In this document: in pieces, positions 30,871 to 39,910 of the stretch
Numbering within the stretch: the first letter of the stretch is position 1
How the letters are laid out: every line of letters begins with the position of its first letter
The notes under the pieces: generated by a model
What the model was told of the DNA's origin: nothing
What the model saw: the letters and a program-made list of their open reading frames with translations, nothing else
Databases searched by the model: none
From: Arthrobacter sp. B1805
GTDB lineage: Bacteria > Actinomycetota > Actinomycetes > Actinomycetales > Micrococcaceae
DNA length: 64,000 nucleotides
Assembly: GCF_002929745.1 (NCBI RefSeq)
Contig: NZ_PJIQ01000004.1
Span: 186,001-250,000, forward strand
Direction: 5' to 3'
Translations under genes and position numbers: made by a program

Positions 30871-31317
30871 ATGGCCACGCGAGTCTTCATCAACCTTCCG
30901 GTCGCCGATCTGGCGAAGTCCAAGGAGTTCTACACCAGCTTCGGCTGGACCCTGAACCAGAACTTCTCCAACGACGATGCCGGTGCCATCACCATCAGTG
31001 ACACCATCCATCTGATGATCCTCACGCACGAGCACTACTCGCGGTTCACGGACAAGCCGATTGCCGACACCCACTCCACCTCCGCTGTCATCAACGCCAT
31101 CGGCCTCGAGGAGTCTGCACACGTCGACGCGCTCGTCGAGCAGGCCGTTGCCGCAGGTGCAGTCGAGGCAGCCCCGCAGGAGCTGGGCTTCATGCGCTCG
31201 CGCTCCTTCGCGGATCCGGACGGGCACACCTGGGAGATCATGTGGATGGATCCCATCGCCGAGGCAGGCGACTGGGCAGCGGTCCAGGCGAAGTACGGCG
31301 AACAGCAGCCGGCGTGA
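30871..31317 (+). CDS. VOC-family (glyoxalase/dioxygenase fold) protein
   Basis: This 148-residue protein begins at ATG 30871 with AGGAG eight bases upstream. Two beta-alpha-beta-beta-beta modules are visible: VFINLPVADLAKSKEFYTSFGW at the start and RSRSFADPDGHTWEIMWMD at the end, the latter carrying the usual D-P-D-G-x-x-W/(L)-E ending of vicinal oxygen chelate proteins. These are often annotated lactoylglutathione lyase-like, but a specific reaction cannot be given. Confidence 0.88.
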   Translation: MATRVFINLPVADLAKSKEFYTSFGWTLNQNFSNDDAGAITISDTIHLMILTHEHYSRFTDKPIADTHSTSAVINAIGLEESAHVDALVEQAVAAGAVEAAPQELGFMRSRSFADPDGHTWEIMWMDPIAEAGDWAAVQAKYGEQQPA

Positions 31318-31352
31318 TCCCTTCCCCTCCGCCCGATGCCGGGGCAGGTGTA

Positions 31353-32048
31353 GTGGGTCCCGGCGTCGGTAGCGCTTCCGCGAGGAGAGCACTGTGGCAG
31401 GTCACGCATGCCGAACGCGCCGCCCTCGCCCAGGACCTCGCGACCCTTACGCCGGACCAATGGCAGCGCCCGTCCCTGTGCGGCAGGTGGACTGTCGAGG
31501 AAGTCGTCGCACACCTCTCGGCCGCAGGGTCGATAGGCAGGTGGCCATGGATCCGGAGCATGGTCTTCGCCGGTTTCCGGCCCGGCGTGCACAATCAGCG
31601 CCGCCTGACCGAGCACCTCGGCGCCACGCCCGCCGGGACGCTCCGGCGGTTCGAGGAGGTCGTTCCGCTGTCGGTCGCGCCGTCGTCGGATCTGCCTGCC
31701 TATCTCGGCGAGGTCGTCGTGCATGCGCAGGACATCCGGCGAGCCCTGGGCATCGAGACTAGACCCGCCCTGGACGCCCTGCTTCCGGTCGCCCGATTCT
31801 TCGTCGCGAGGAACTTCACCGTGCCGAGCCGACGCATCGCGAGCCGGCTCCGGCTGATCGCGACCGACGCTCCGTTCACAGCGGGCGAGGGGCCGGAGGT
31901 CCGCGGGCCGCTGGTAGCGCTCGTGATGTGCATGGCCGGCCGTCCTGACTACCTCCGCGATGTCGCCGGTCCTGGCGTGCCCCTTCTGCGAGCGCGCATC
32001 GCCGGGGGCGACGGGAACCGAGGCCCGATGCCTGCCCGCGCGGTCTGA
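31353..32048 (+). CDS. Mycothiol-dependent maleylpyruvate isomerase-family protein
   Basis: The protein has the N-terminal DinB-like four-helix domain of mycothiol-dependent enzymes: [34 protein letters not shown], then [14 protein letters not shown], with the two His and the Asp that bind a metal in family members. GTG 31353 is the chosen start, giving 231 residues; the frame is open upstream and a CTG at the GAGGAGAG site near 31385 is another option. Mycothiol is the actinobacterial thiol. The reaction is not known. Confidence 0.78.
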   Translation: MGPGVGSASARRALWQVTHAERAALAQDLATLTPDQWQRPSLCGRWTVEEVVAHLSAAGSIGRWPWIRSMVFAGFRPGVHNQRRLTEHLGATPAGTLRRFEEVVPLSVAPSSDLPAYLGEVVVHAQDIRRALGIETRPALDALLPVARFFVARNFTVPSRRIASRLRLIATDAPFTAGEGPEVRGPLVALVMCMAGRPDYLRDVAGPGVPLLRARIAGGDGNRGPMPARAV

Positions 32049-32081
32049 CGGGCAGCACGGGGTCCGGTCTGCCCCTTTGAC

Positions 32082-32111
32082 CTGCACCGCTGCACCGCTG
32101 CACCGCTGCAC
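32082..32111 (+). repeat. 8-bp tandem repeat, about 3.75 copies
   Basis: CTGCACCG is repeated three times in full and once as CTGCAC, between the isomerase-like gene and the amylosucrase start (95 bases upstream of the ATG). Short direct repeats of this kind are prone to slippage and could vary between strains. Confidence 0.9.
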
Positions 32112-32205
32112 TACAGGATGTGCCGTCGGCCGGGCTCCCGGGAAGTCGCGGTCCGGCACCGGATGCGCACTCCGCCGGCGCGCCCTCCTGCACTACGCTT
32201 GCTGG

Positions 32206-34113
32206 ATGAATCCCACGGAGAGCCTGCCCGGGGACCGCATGCGGGCGGCGCTGCTGTCTGCGCGCCGGAGTACGACGCCGGACGCCGACTGGCAGTCCTT
32301 CGAGGCCCGCTTCGACGCGGAGTTCCCCCGGCTGCAGTCGCTGTTCCACCAGATCTACGGGCCTGGAGCGGACGCAGAACTGCTGCTGGTGGTGCTCGAT
32401 GCCGCGGCGTCCTGGCAGGACCGGCCCGCGGACCTCAAGGCCATCGACGCGTCCCGGGCAATGGCTCCGGACTGGTTCCAGTCGAACCGGATGCTCGGGG
32501 GCGTCTGCTACGTGGACCTGTACGCGGGGAACCTCGAGGGACTCCGCTCGCGCATCCCGTACTTCCGCGAACTCGGCCTGACCTACCTGCACCTGATGCC
32601 GTTGTTCCTGGCTCCCGAGGAGAACTCCGACGGCGGCTACGCGGTCTCGAGCTACCGCGACGTCGATCCGGCACTCGGCACCATGGACGAACTCGCCGGG
32701 CTCGCCCGGGAGCTGCGGGACAACGGGATCGCCCTCGTGGTGGACTTCATCTTCAACCACACCTCCAACGAGCACGAGTGGGCCCGCAAGGCCATTGCGG
32801 GCGACCCCGACTTCGAGGACTTCTACTGGATCTACCCGGACCGGGAGATGCCGGACGCCTACGAGCGCACCGTCCGGGAGATCTTCCCGGACGACCATCC
32901 CGGGTCCTTCGTGCAACTCGACGACGGGCGCTGGATCTGGGCCACGTTCCACTCGTTCCAGTGGGACCTGAACTACCGCAACCCGCGCGTGTTCCGGGCG
33001 ATGGCCGGGGAGATGCTGTACCTCGCGAACCAGGGCGTCGACATCGTCCGGATGGACGCCGTCGCGTTCATCTGGAAACGGCTGGGTACTTCCTGCGAGA
33101 GCCTCCCCGAGGCGCACCTGCTCCTGCAGGCCTTCAATGCGGTGTGCCGCCTCGCTGCGCCGTCCCTGCTCTTCAAGTCCGAGGCGATCGTGCATCCGGA
33201 CGAGGTGGTGCAGTACATCGATCGCGGCGAGTGCCAGCTCAGCTACAACCCCCTGCAGATGGCGCTGATCTGGAACTCGCTTGCAACACGCGAGGTCTCC
33301 CTGCTCGCCCAGGCACTCGAGCACCGGCACCACATCCCGGAGGGAACCGCCTGGGTCAACTACGTGCGGAGCCACGACGACATCGGCTGGACGTTCTCCG
33401 ACGAGGACGCCGCCGAACTCGGCATCAACGGTTCCGACCACCGCCGCTTCCTGAACTCGTTCTACGTCAACCGGTTCCCCGACAGCTTCGCGCGCGGCGT
33501 CCCCTTCCAGGACAACCCACGCACCGGCGACTGCCGGATCTCGGGAACGACGGCGTCACTCGCCGGGCTCGAGGCGCAGGACGACGCCGCCGTCGCCCGC
33601 ATCCTGCTCGCGCACTCGATCATCCTGAGCACCGGAGGCATCCCGCTGCTCTACCTCGGCGACGAGGTGGGCCAACTCAACGACTACGGGTACGAATCGG
33701 ACCCGGCGAAGGCGGACGACAGCCGCTGGGTGGGCCGCCCCGCCTACCCGGCGGACCGCTACGCGTCGCGGCAGGACCCGACGACCGACGCCGGCGCCGT
33801 CTTCGCCGGGCTCCGCCGCCTGATGGAGGTGCGTCGCCGGACCCCGGAGTTCGCCGGGGGTCGGCTCGTACCGTTCCGCACCAATAATCCGCACGTCCTC
33901 GGCTACCAGCGCCCTGGCCTGCTCGGCGCGCTCGGAGCACCAGAATCGACCGTCGTCGTGTTCGCGAACTTCGCGGAGACACCGCAGGAGCTCTCCGTCG
34001 AGACCCTGTCCGGCCTTCCCGAGTCCGCGCCGGACCTCATCAGCGGTGAGCGTACGCTCCTTCGTCCCGGCGTGACCCTCGAACCGCACGGCGTGCTGTG
34101 GATGCGGGTCTGA
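32206..34113 (+). CDS. Amylosucrase (GH13 subfamily 4)
   Basis: This 635-residue GH13 enzyme starts at ATG 32206. The four GH13 regions are present: [20 protein letters not shown] with the nucleophile Asp, the acid/base Glu in FKSEAIV, and [10 protein letters not shown]. The long N-terminal helical domain and the [13 protein letters not shown] segment mark the amylosucrase group, which builds alpha-1,4-glucan from sucrose and releases fructose. There is no signal peptide, so it should be cytoplasmic. It meets aroE-like gene tail to tail with a seven-base gap. Confidence 0.9.
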   Translation: MNPTESLPGDRMRAALLSARRSTTPDADWQSFEARFDAEFPRLQSLFHQIYGPGADAELLLVVLDAAASWQDRPADLKAIDASRAMAPDWFQSNRMLGGVCYVDLYAGNLEGLRSRIPYFRELGLTYLHLMPLFLAPEENSDGGYAVSSYRDVDPALGTMDELAGLARELRDNGIALVVDFIFNHTSNEHEWARKAIAGDPDFEDFYWIYPDREMPDAYERTVREIFPDDHPGSFVQLDDGRWIWATFHSFQWDLNYRNPRVFRAMAGEMLYLANQGVDIVRMDAVAFIWKRLGTSCESLPEAHLLLQAFNAVCRLAAPSLLFKSEAIVHPDEVVQYIDRGECQLSYNPLQMALIWNSLATREVSLLAQALEHRHHIPEGTAWVNYVRSHDDIGWTFSDEDAAELGINGSDHRRFLNSFYVNRFPDSFARGVPFQDNPRTGDCRISGTTASLAGLEAQDDAAVARILLAHSIILSTGGIPLLYLGDEVGQLNDYGYESDPAKADDSRWVGRPAYPADRYASRQDPTTDAGAVFAGLRRLMEVRRRTPEFAGGRLVPFRTNNPHVLGYQRPGLLGALGAPESTVVVFANFAETPQELSVETLSGLPESAPDLISGERTLLRPGVTLEPHGVLWMRV

Positions 34114-34120
34114 TGCCGTC

Positions 34121-34939
34121 CTACGCCTGCTGGCGTGAGAACTCCCCCGCTGCCCGCACCTGCTCAGGCGTTGGCCGGACGCCGGTGTAGAGCACGAACT
34201 GCTCCTCGGCCTGCAGCGCCACCACTTCGGCTCCCGTGATGACGGGCTTTCCGGCGTCGCGTGCGGCAAGGATCAGCGGAGTCTCCGACGGCGAGGCGAC
34301 GACGTCGAACACCACCTGCGCGGCGTCGATCGCCGTCCGGGGGAAGGCGACGACGTCCGCGTCGGCGCCCGTCATCCCCAGCGGCGTGACATTGAGGATG
34401 AGGTCCGCCGTCGACTCCCCGACCTCCCGCTGCCACTGGAACCCGTACAGCCCGGCCAATGCGCGGCCGGTGCGCTCGTTGCGCGCCACCACGGTGACGC
34501 GGGTGAAGCCGGAATCCCGCAGGGCCGCGACCACCGCCTTGGCCATGCCTCCGGAGCCCTGCACGAGCACCGAGTGCGTCGCCGGGACGGCATGCTCGCG
34601 CAGGAGCCGCTCCACGGCGAGGTAATCGGTGTTGTAGGCGGTGAGGACGCCGTCGTCGTTCACGATCGTGTTGACGGAGTCGATCGCCGTCGCGGAAGGG
34701 TCGAGGTGGTCCACGAGCGCGATGACGTCCTCCTTGAAGGGCATCGAGACCGCGCAGCCCCTGATGCCGAGCCCGCGGAGTCCTGCGATGGCGGATGGCA
34801 GGTCCGTCGTCGTGAAGGCCTTGTAAATGTAGTTCAGCCCCAACTCCTCGTAGAGGTAGTTGTGGAAGCGCGTGCCGATGTTGCTGGGCCGCGCAGCCAG
34901 GGAGATACAGAGCGTCATGTCTTTGTTCAGGATGGGCAC
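34121..34939 (-). CDS. Shikimate 5-dehydrogenase-like protein (paralogue)
   Basis: This 272-residue protein (GTG start) has the AroE two-domain fold: catalytic-Lys motif GCAVSMPFKEDV, SVNTIV, YNTDYLA, and the NADP site VLVQGSGGMAKAVVAAL. The family's Ser-rich substrate loop near the N-terminus (normally H-S-x-S-P) here reads ISLAARPSNIGTRFHN, so it is probably a paralogue with altered substrate rather than the main shikimate-pathway enzyme. No other aromatic-pathway genes are close. Confidence 0.82.
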   Translation of the reverse strand: MPILNKDMTLCISLAARPSNIGTRFHNYLYEELGLNYIYKAFTTTDLPSAIAGLRGLGIRGCAVSMPFKEDVIALVDHLDPSATAIDSVNTIVNDDGVLTAYNTDYLAVERLLREHAVPATHSVLVQGSGGMAKAVVAALRDSGFTRVTVVARNERTGRALAGLYGFQWQREVGESTADLILNVTPLGMTGADADVVAFPRTAIDAAQVVFDVVASPSETPLILAARDAGKPVITGAEVVALQAEEQFVLYTGVRPTPEQVRAAGEFSRQQA

Positions 34940-35097
34940 CGCACTATTCTGCCCGAGTCCCGGGCGGGGGACGACGACGACACATCACGCGCCGGTCGGT
35001 GCGCCCTCACTACACTTGACCTCAGTCCTCCACGCGACGGCGCACTGTCGAGGCCTTCCCACCGCACCACTTCCCGCACCGTCCCAGGAGCAAGAAC

Positions 35098-36237
35098 TTG
35101 AAGATCGAATTCGCGCAGTCCGCCCAGTCCACACTCGGCGTGGAGTGGGAGCTGGCGCTCGTGGACCGCTACAACGGCGAGCTCGTCTCGGTGGCCAACG
35201 AGGTGCTCAGGGGCGTCAGCGCGAACCACCCGGAGCTGCAGGACGACGACGAGCACCCCCACATCAAGCAGGAACTCCTGCTGAACACCGTCGAGCTCGT
35301 CACGGGCGTCTGCACCACCGTCGACGAGGCCAAGGAGGATCTGTCCCGCTCCCTCGCCGCGGTTCGCGAGGTCACCGATCCCATGGCCGTCGAGCTCTTC
35401 TGCGCCGGCTCCCATCCTTTCAGCGCCCCGCGTGCCCAGCAGGTCACCGACAAGGAGCGGTACGCGAAGCTCATAGACCGCACGCAGTGGTGGGGTCAGC
35501 AGATGGTGATCTACGGCGTGCACGTCCACGTGGGGCTCGATCACCGCGACAAGGCGCTGCCGGTCGTGGACGGTCTGACCAACTACTTCCCGCACTTCCA
35601 GGCGCTTTCGGCGTCGTCGCCCTTCTGGGGCGGGGAGGACACGGGGTACGCATCGCAGCGCGCCCTCATGTTCCAGCAACTGCCCACGGCCGGCCTGCCG
35701 TTCCACTTCGACGACTGGTCGGGGTACGAGTCCTACGTCCAGGACATGTTCACCACGGGCGTGATCGACGCGGTCAGCGAGATCCGCTGGGACATCCGAC
35801 CCGTCGCGAACCTCGGTACCGTCGAGATGCGCGTGTGCGACGGTCTCTCGACCCTGCAGGACGTCGGCGCCGTCGCGGCACTCACCCAGTGCCTCGTGCA
35901 CGAGTTCTCCGGGACGCTCGATGCCGGCGGAACGATCCCGACCATGCAGCCGTGGCACATCCAGGAGAACAAATGGCGTGCGGCGCGCTACGGCCTGGAC
36001 GCCATCATCATCCTCGACGCGGACGGCAACGAGCAGCTCGTCACGGAGCACCTCGTGGAGGTGCTGAATCGCCTCGAGCCGATCGCCGCGAAGCTCGGCT
36101 GCAGCAGCGAACTGGCCGACGTCGAGGGCATCCTCCGCCGGGGCGCCGGCTACCAGCGCCAGCGTCGGATCGCCGAGGAGAACGACGGCGACCTGCGCGC
36201 CGTCGTGCTGGACATGGTGCAGCAGCTCCGGGCCTGA
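35098..36237 (+). CDS. Carboxylate-amine ligase, YbdK/GCS2 family
   Basis: This 379-residue protein begins at TTG 35098 with AGGAG eight bases upstream. Motifs include TLGVEWELALVD, IKQELLLNTVELVTG, the VIYGVHVHVGLD metal-site segment and the late TVEMRVCDGLSTLQ. These define the glutamate-cysteine ligase 2 (YbdK) group, weak gamma-glutamyl-cysteine ligases whose true substrates are unsettled. It stands alone, divergent from the AroE-like gene. Confidence 0.88.
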   Translation: MKIEFAQSAQSTLGVEWELALVDRYNGELVSVANEVLRGVSANHPELQDDDEHPHIKQELLLNTVELVTGVCTTVDEAKEDLSRSLAAVREVTDPMAVELFCAGSHPFSAPRAQQVTDKERYAKLIDRTQWWGQQMVIYGVHVHVGLDHRDKALPVVDGLTNYFPHFQALSASSPFWGGEDTGYASQRALMFQQLPTAGLPFHFDDWSGYESYVQDMFTTGVIDAVSEIRWDIRPVANLGTVEMRVCDGLSTLQDVGAVAALTQCLVHEFSGTLDAGGTIPTMQPWHIQENKWRAARYGLDAIIILDADGNEQLVTEHLVEVLNRLEPIAAKLGCSSELADVEGILRRGAGYQRQRRIAEENDGDLRAVVLDMVQQLRA

Positions 36238-36295
36238 CGGTGCAGCCGCTGCGACTGGATCGACTGCCGGGCGTGCCGGGCAGGTGTGGGGTGCG

Positions 36296-36541
36296 CTAGC
36301 GCGAGCCTCCGGTGAAGCGGTCGTCCGTCGTCGGATTGTCCGCCGGTGAGTCTTCGAGGCCGAGGTTGCCTGCGAGGGTCTCCACGGACGGTTCCGCATC
36401 CGGGACTGCCTGGTTCGAGATCAGATCCACCTCGTCCGCAGCGGTCAGCGGGCCGTCCTGGATCTGGCCTACGTCGGTAGGGTCGATACCCTCGGTGCTG
36501 CCGAGGTCCTTCAGGTGATGTTCTTCCGTCGGCTGGTCCAT
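36296..36541 (-). CDS. Small acidic hypothetical protein
   Basis: This 81-residue protein from ATG 36541 is rich in Asp/Glu (LTAADEVDLISNQ, DAEPSVETLAGNLGLED) with no membrane segment. No family is recognised. The longer open frame to 36673 is unlikely because it is Arg/Pro-rich upstream. A predicted soluble, disordered acidic protein is all that can be said. Confidence 0.55.
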   Translation of the reverse strand: MDQPTEEHHLKDLGSTEGIDPTDVGQIQDGPLTAADEVDLISNQAVPDAEPSVETLAGNLGLEDSPADNPTTDDRFTGGSR

Positions 36542-36807
36542 GGTCCGAGCGTAGGCCGCCGGCCACTGTGTCCGCAGCCCGGGCCGCCGGTCGCCAGCGG
36601 CGTTGCGCCCTCCCGCGGCGAGGTGTAACGGCCTCGCCGGTCCCTCCGGTCCCGCCCGATCCGGCGGGCGCAACCGGTCCGGGCACGCGCCACTGCGGTC
36701 GCCGCAGGGCCTCCGGGTCGTCGGTCCGGGCCGTCCCGCAGGTTATGCTTGCACGTCGACGCGCCCGCTGCGGCGGCCCCGGTGACCAGGAACGTAGGAG
36801 AGCCGAC

Positions 36808-36897
36808 ATGGCAGAGATCTTCCCCTTGGCACCCGAGCGGCTTCCGCGCCGGGGGCGCCGATGCCAGGGCTCGCGGCACGGGCAGGAGAAGGACTGA
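36808..36897 (+). CDS. 29-codon basic small ORF coupled to serine hydrolase
   Basis: A short ORF from ATG 36808, with TAGGAGAG six to eight bases upstream, encodes a 29-residue basic peptide (MAEIFPLAPERLPRRGRR...). Its TGA (36895-36897) shares a base with the ATG of the next gene (TGATG), a classical coupled arrangement. The peptide matches no known family. A second ribosome site for the downstream gene (AGGAGAAGG) lies within its last codons. Confidence 0.5.
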   Translation: MAEIFPLAPERLPRRGRRCQGSRHGQEKD

Positions 36898-37775
36898 TGG
36901 GGCAGCAAGCCGGACGCCGCTCCCCCTCGCGCAGGGTCCGGCGCATGCGCACGGTGTGGGGCGCCTGCACCGCGCTGGTCCTCACCCTCGTCGTCCTGAC
37001 CGTGATCGGGTTTCAGTCCGCTTCCCCTCCGGACGCGGAACCTCATGATGAGGTGCCCGGTGCCCCCGTCGCAGAAGCCCCCGCATCACTGGACGACGAG
37101 ATCTCCGCCCTCCTCGCGGAAGCCGACACGTCCCGGGTCGGCGTGGCGCTGGCCGATGTCTCCGGTGACGCTACCCGGACCTTCGGCGATGAAACGCCCT
37201 TCTTCGCCGCGAGCACTGCCAAGATCATCTCGGCTGCGGCGTTCTACCATCTGGTCGAGAACGGGGAGGCGAGCCTCGATCAGGACCTGGGGGACTACGA
37301 CGCCGCCTTTCAGATCGAGGCCATGGTCAACAACAGCAGCAATGATTCCTGGGCCCTGATCATGGACGCCGTAGGCCACCCGCAGCTCACGGAGTACGCG
37401 GCGTCCCTCGGCATCGACTACGACCCCGAAGACAACCTCCTGACAGCGGCGGACATGGCTACCGTGCTCAAACAGCTCTACGCGGGCGACCTCCTCAACC
37501 AGGAGGACACTGCACAGTTGCTGGGCTACATGCAGGAGACCAACAACGAGGATCTCATCCCTGCCGGTTCACGCCCGGGGATAACGGTGCACCACAAATA
37601 CGGCCAGGTGGACGGCGAACTCCACGATGCAGCGCTCCTCACCTACCACGGCTCGACCTTCGCACTCGTCATCTACACCGAGAACACGGAGGGCAACGCC
37701 GGCGCCGAGCAGGTCCAGCTGATCCATGATTTGACCCGTGTGATCGAGGATGCCCTCTTCGCGCCGGACGCCTGA
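36897..37775 (+). CDS. Membrane-anchored beta-lactamase-fold serine hydrolase
   Basis: This 292-residue protein starts at ATG 36897. A basic N-terminus and one membrane segment (about residues 17-38) anchor an outer domain with the class A beta-lactamase/penicillin-binding fold. S-x-x-K is ASTAKIIS, the SDN-like triad is NNSSND, and the usual K-T-G reads HKYGQVDG, with Tyr in place of Thr. A DMATVLKQL helix and an ALLTYHGSTFALVIYT strand pair complete the fold. It could be a beta-lactamase-like or D,D-peptidase-type enzyme; antibiotic hydrolysis is not shown. Confidence 0.82.
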   Translation: MGQQAGRRSPSRRVRRMRTVWGACTALVLTLVVLTVIGFQSASPPDAEPHDEVPGAPVAEAPASLDDEISALLAEADTSRVGVALADVSGDATRTFGDETPFFAASTAKIISAAAFYHLVENGEASLDQDLGDYDAAFQIEAMVNNSSNDSWALIMDAVGHPQLTEYAASLGIDYDPEDNLLTAADMATVLKQLYAGDLLNQEDTAQLLGYMQETNNEDLIPAGSRPGITVHHKYGQVDGELHDAALLTYHGSTFALVIYTENTEGNAGAEQVQLIHDLTRVIEDALFAPDA

Positions 37776-37837
37776 GCGGGAACACGAGCGGATCCGGGCA
37801 CGGAGCCCGGAGGGATGTCCGGTCGCAGACGCCCTGC

Positions 37838-37877
37838 GGCGTGCCCGGCTCCCGGCTCCCGCTGAGGCGGGCACGCC
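37838..37877 (+). terminator. Hairpin between convergent serine hydrolase and GH42 genes
   Basis: A 10-bp stem (37838-37847 with 37868-37877) with a 20-base loop lies in the 111-base gap between the serine hydrolase (plus) and GH42 (minus) stops. It could serve both strands. Confidence 0.5.
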
Positions 37878-37886
37878 GTCGGCTGC

Positions 37887-39863
37887 TCAGCCTTCGACCA
37901 GCACGAGCGCGTACCCGAAAGGTTCCAGCGTCACGCCGTCCACGGCGGCACCACTGATCACACGGCCCTGCACAGGTACGTCCACGACGTCGGTCCCGTG
38001 GTTGATGACGGTCAGCAGCGGCCCGCGGCGGATGGCCTCGACCATGGGGGGAAGGCCGGGCAGCACCGGTTCCACGCCCGCCTCGCGGAAGACGTGCTCG
38101 AGCACCTGCCGGGACCCGTCGTCGTCGGGCACTGTGGCCAGGTAGTACGCCGTTCCCGCTCCCCGGGCGCGCGCGGTGAGCGCGGGCCGGCCGTCCTGGC
38201 GGCCGCCGTCGAACCGTGCGAGGACCTCGGCATCGGTGGCATGGATCTCCTCGGCGAGCAGGGAACCGGTGAAGCCGAATCCCTTCCCCGCGACCACGGC
38301 GTGCTTCTCGCCCGGTCCCGGTGAGCCGGGGTCCACCAGCGCACCGAAGTCCTCGACGACGACGCCGAGCACGTCGCGCAGCTGCGTGCAGAAACCACCT
38401 GGCCGGAAGCGATCGCTCTCGTCCACGACGTCACTGAATGCCGTGACGAGCAGATGCCCGCCGCGCCCGACGTACTCCACCAGATTCGCTGCTCCCCCGG
38501 CGGTCAGCAGGTAGAGGTGGGGCGCGACGACGGCGGCGTAACCCGAGAGGTCGGCCGTCGGAGGCACGAGGTCCACCTGCACGTGGAGACGGTGGGCCGC
38601 GTCGTACCAGCCGCGCACGAGCGACAGGTAATCCAGGGCGGTGGGGTGGTCCGGGTTCTCGATCGCCCACCAGTTCTCCCACTCGAGGAGGATGGCGACA
38701 CGCGATGACGCGCCGTCGTCGACCGGAAGTCCAGGGAGCCGTCCCAGCTCCGCGCCGAGTGCCACGACCTCACGCCACGTGCGCGTCGCCGTGCCGGCGT
38801 GCGGCAGCATCCCGGAATGGAACTTCTCCGAGCCCGCCCTCGACTGCCGCCACTGGAAGAAGAGGATGCCGTCGGCGCCCCTGGCGATCGCCTGCACGCT
38901 CTGCGCCGCGAGCTGTCCCGGCGCTTTCGGGGCGTTCGAGGGACGCCAGTTGACCGCATTCGATGCCTGTTCCATGAGCAGCCACGGCGTTCCGGGCTTC
39001 AGGGAACGCATGAGGTCGCCGTGAAAGGCGCCCTCACGGAAGCCCTCGGGATCGTTGGGATCCGGATAGAGGTCGTCGCTGATGACGTCGAGCTCCGCTG
39101 CCCACTGCGCGTAGTTGGCCGGCTTGAACGCGCCCATGAAGTTGGTGGTGATCGGCTGGCTCGCACCGGCGGCCCGGATGATGTCGCGCTCCATCCGGTA
39201 GCACTCGAGCAGCATGTCCGAGGTGAACCGGCGGTAGTCGAGCAGTTGACCGGGGTTGTGGCTGTACGGCGCATGCCGGGGCGGGAAGATCTCGGCGAAG
39301 GAGCCATAGCGCTGGGACCAGAACATCGTGCCCCAGGCATCGTTCACTGCATCGATGGTCCTGTAGCGGTCCTCCAGCCAGGTCCGGAACGCGTCCCGGG
39401 CAGCATCCGAGTAGTCGATGTTCAGGTGGCAGCCGTACTCGTTGTTCACGTGCCAGAGGACGACGGCGGGGTGCTGGGCGTAGCGCTCGGCCATCCGCGT
39501 GACGAGGTCGGCGGCGAGGCGCCGGTAGGCCGGCGAGGATGGTGCGTAGTGCTGGCGGCTGCCGTGCCAGTAGACACTGCCGTGTTCATCGGCGGCAAGC
39601 ATGTCCGGATAGGCGATGGTCGCCCACGGCGGGGGCGACGCCGTCGCGGTCGCGAGGTCCACGGCGATGCCGCCGTGATGCAGGAGCCCGATGATCCGGT
39701 CCAACCACTCGAAGTCGAACTCGTGCTCGGACGGCTGGATGCGGGCCCAGGAGAAGATGCCGAGGCTCACCATCGTGACGCCGGCCTCCTGCATGCGTGC
39801 CACGTCCTCCGGCCAGACCTCCTCCGGCCACTGTTCGGGGTTGTAGTCGGCGCCGTAGTGCAA
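37887..39863 (-). CDS. GH42 beta-galactosidase
   Basis: This 658-residue enzyme is read from TTG 39863, because GGAG lies six bases upstream and the canonical LHYGADYNPEQWP start follows at once; the frame is open to 40421 through unrelated sequence. The A domain contains the acid/base WHVNNEYGCH and the nucleophile region LLMEQASNAVNWRP. A trimerisation domain and a C-terminal beta domain follow. GH42 enzymes remove beta-galactose from arabinogalactan or galactan side chains. It lacks a signal peptide and should act on imported oligosaccharides. It is the last gene of the ABC-DUF624 operon, like YesZ in Bacillus. Confidence 0.92.
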   Translation of the reverse strand: MHYGADYNPEQWPEEVWPEDVARMQEAGVTMVSLGIFSWARIQPSEHEFDFEWLDRIIGLLHHGGIAVDLATATASPPPWATIAYPDMLAADEHGSVYWHGSRQHYAPSSPAYRRLAADLVTRMAERYAQHPAVVLWHVNNEYGCHLNIDYSDAARDAFRTWLEDRYRTIDAVNDAWGTMFWSQRYGSFAEIFPPRHAPYSHNPGQLLDYRRFTSDMLLECYRMERDIIRAAGASQPITTNFMGAFKPANYAQWAAELDVISDDLYPDPNDPEGFREGAFHGDLMRSLKPGTPWLLMEQASNAVNWRPSNAPKAPGQLAAQSVQAIARGADGILFFQWRQSRAGSEKFHSGMLPHAGTATRTWREVVALGAELGRLPGLPVDDGASSRVAILLEWENWWAIENPDHPTALDYLSLVRGWYDAAHRLHVQVDLVPPTADLSGYAAVVAPHLYLLTAGGAANLVEYVGRGGHLLVTAFSDVVDESDRFRPGGFCTQLRDVLGVVVEDFGALVDPGSPGPGEKHAVVAGKGFGFTGSLLAEEIHATDAEVLARFDGGRQDGRPALTARARGAGTAYYLATVPDDDGSRQVLEHVFREAGVEPVLPGLPPMVEAIRRGPLLTVINHGTDVVDVPVQGRVISGAAVDGVTLEPFGYALVLVEG

Positions 39864-39910
39864 GAGGACTCCAGGAGTAGTCGGTTCGTCGGGGACGGAA
39901 GGGAAACAGG

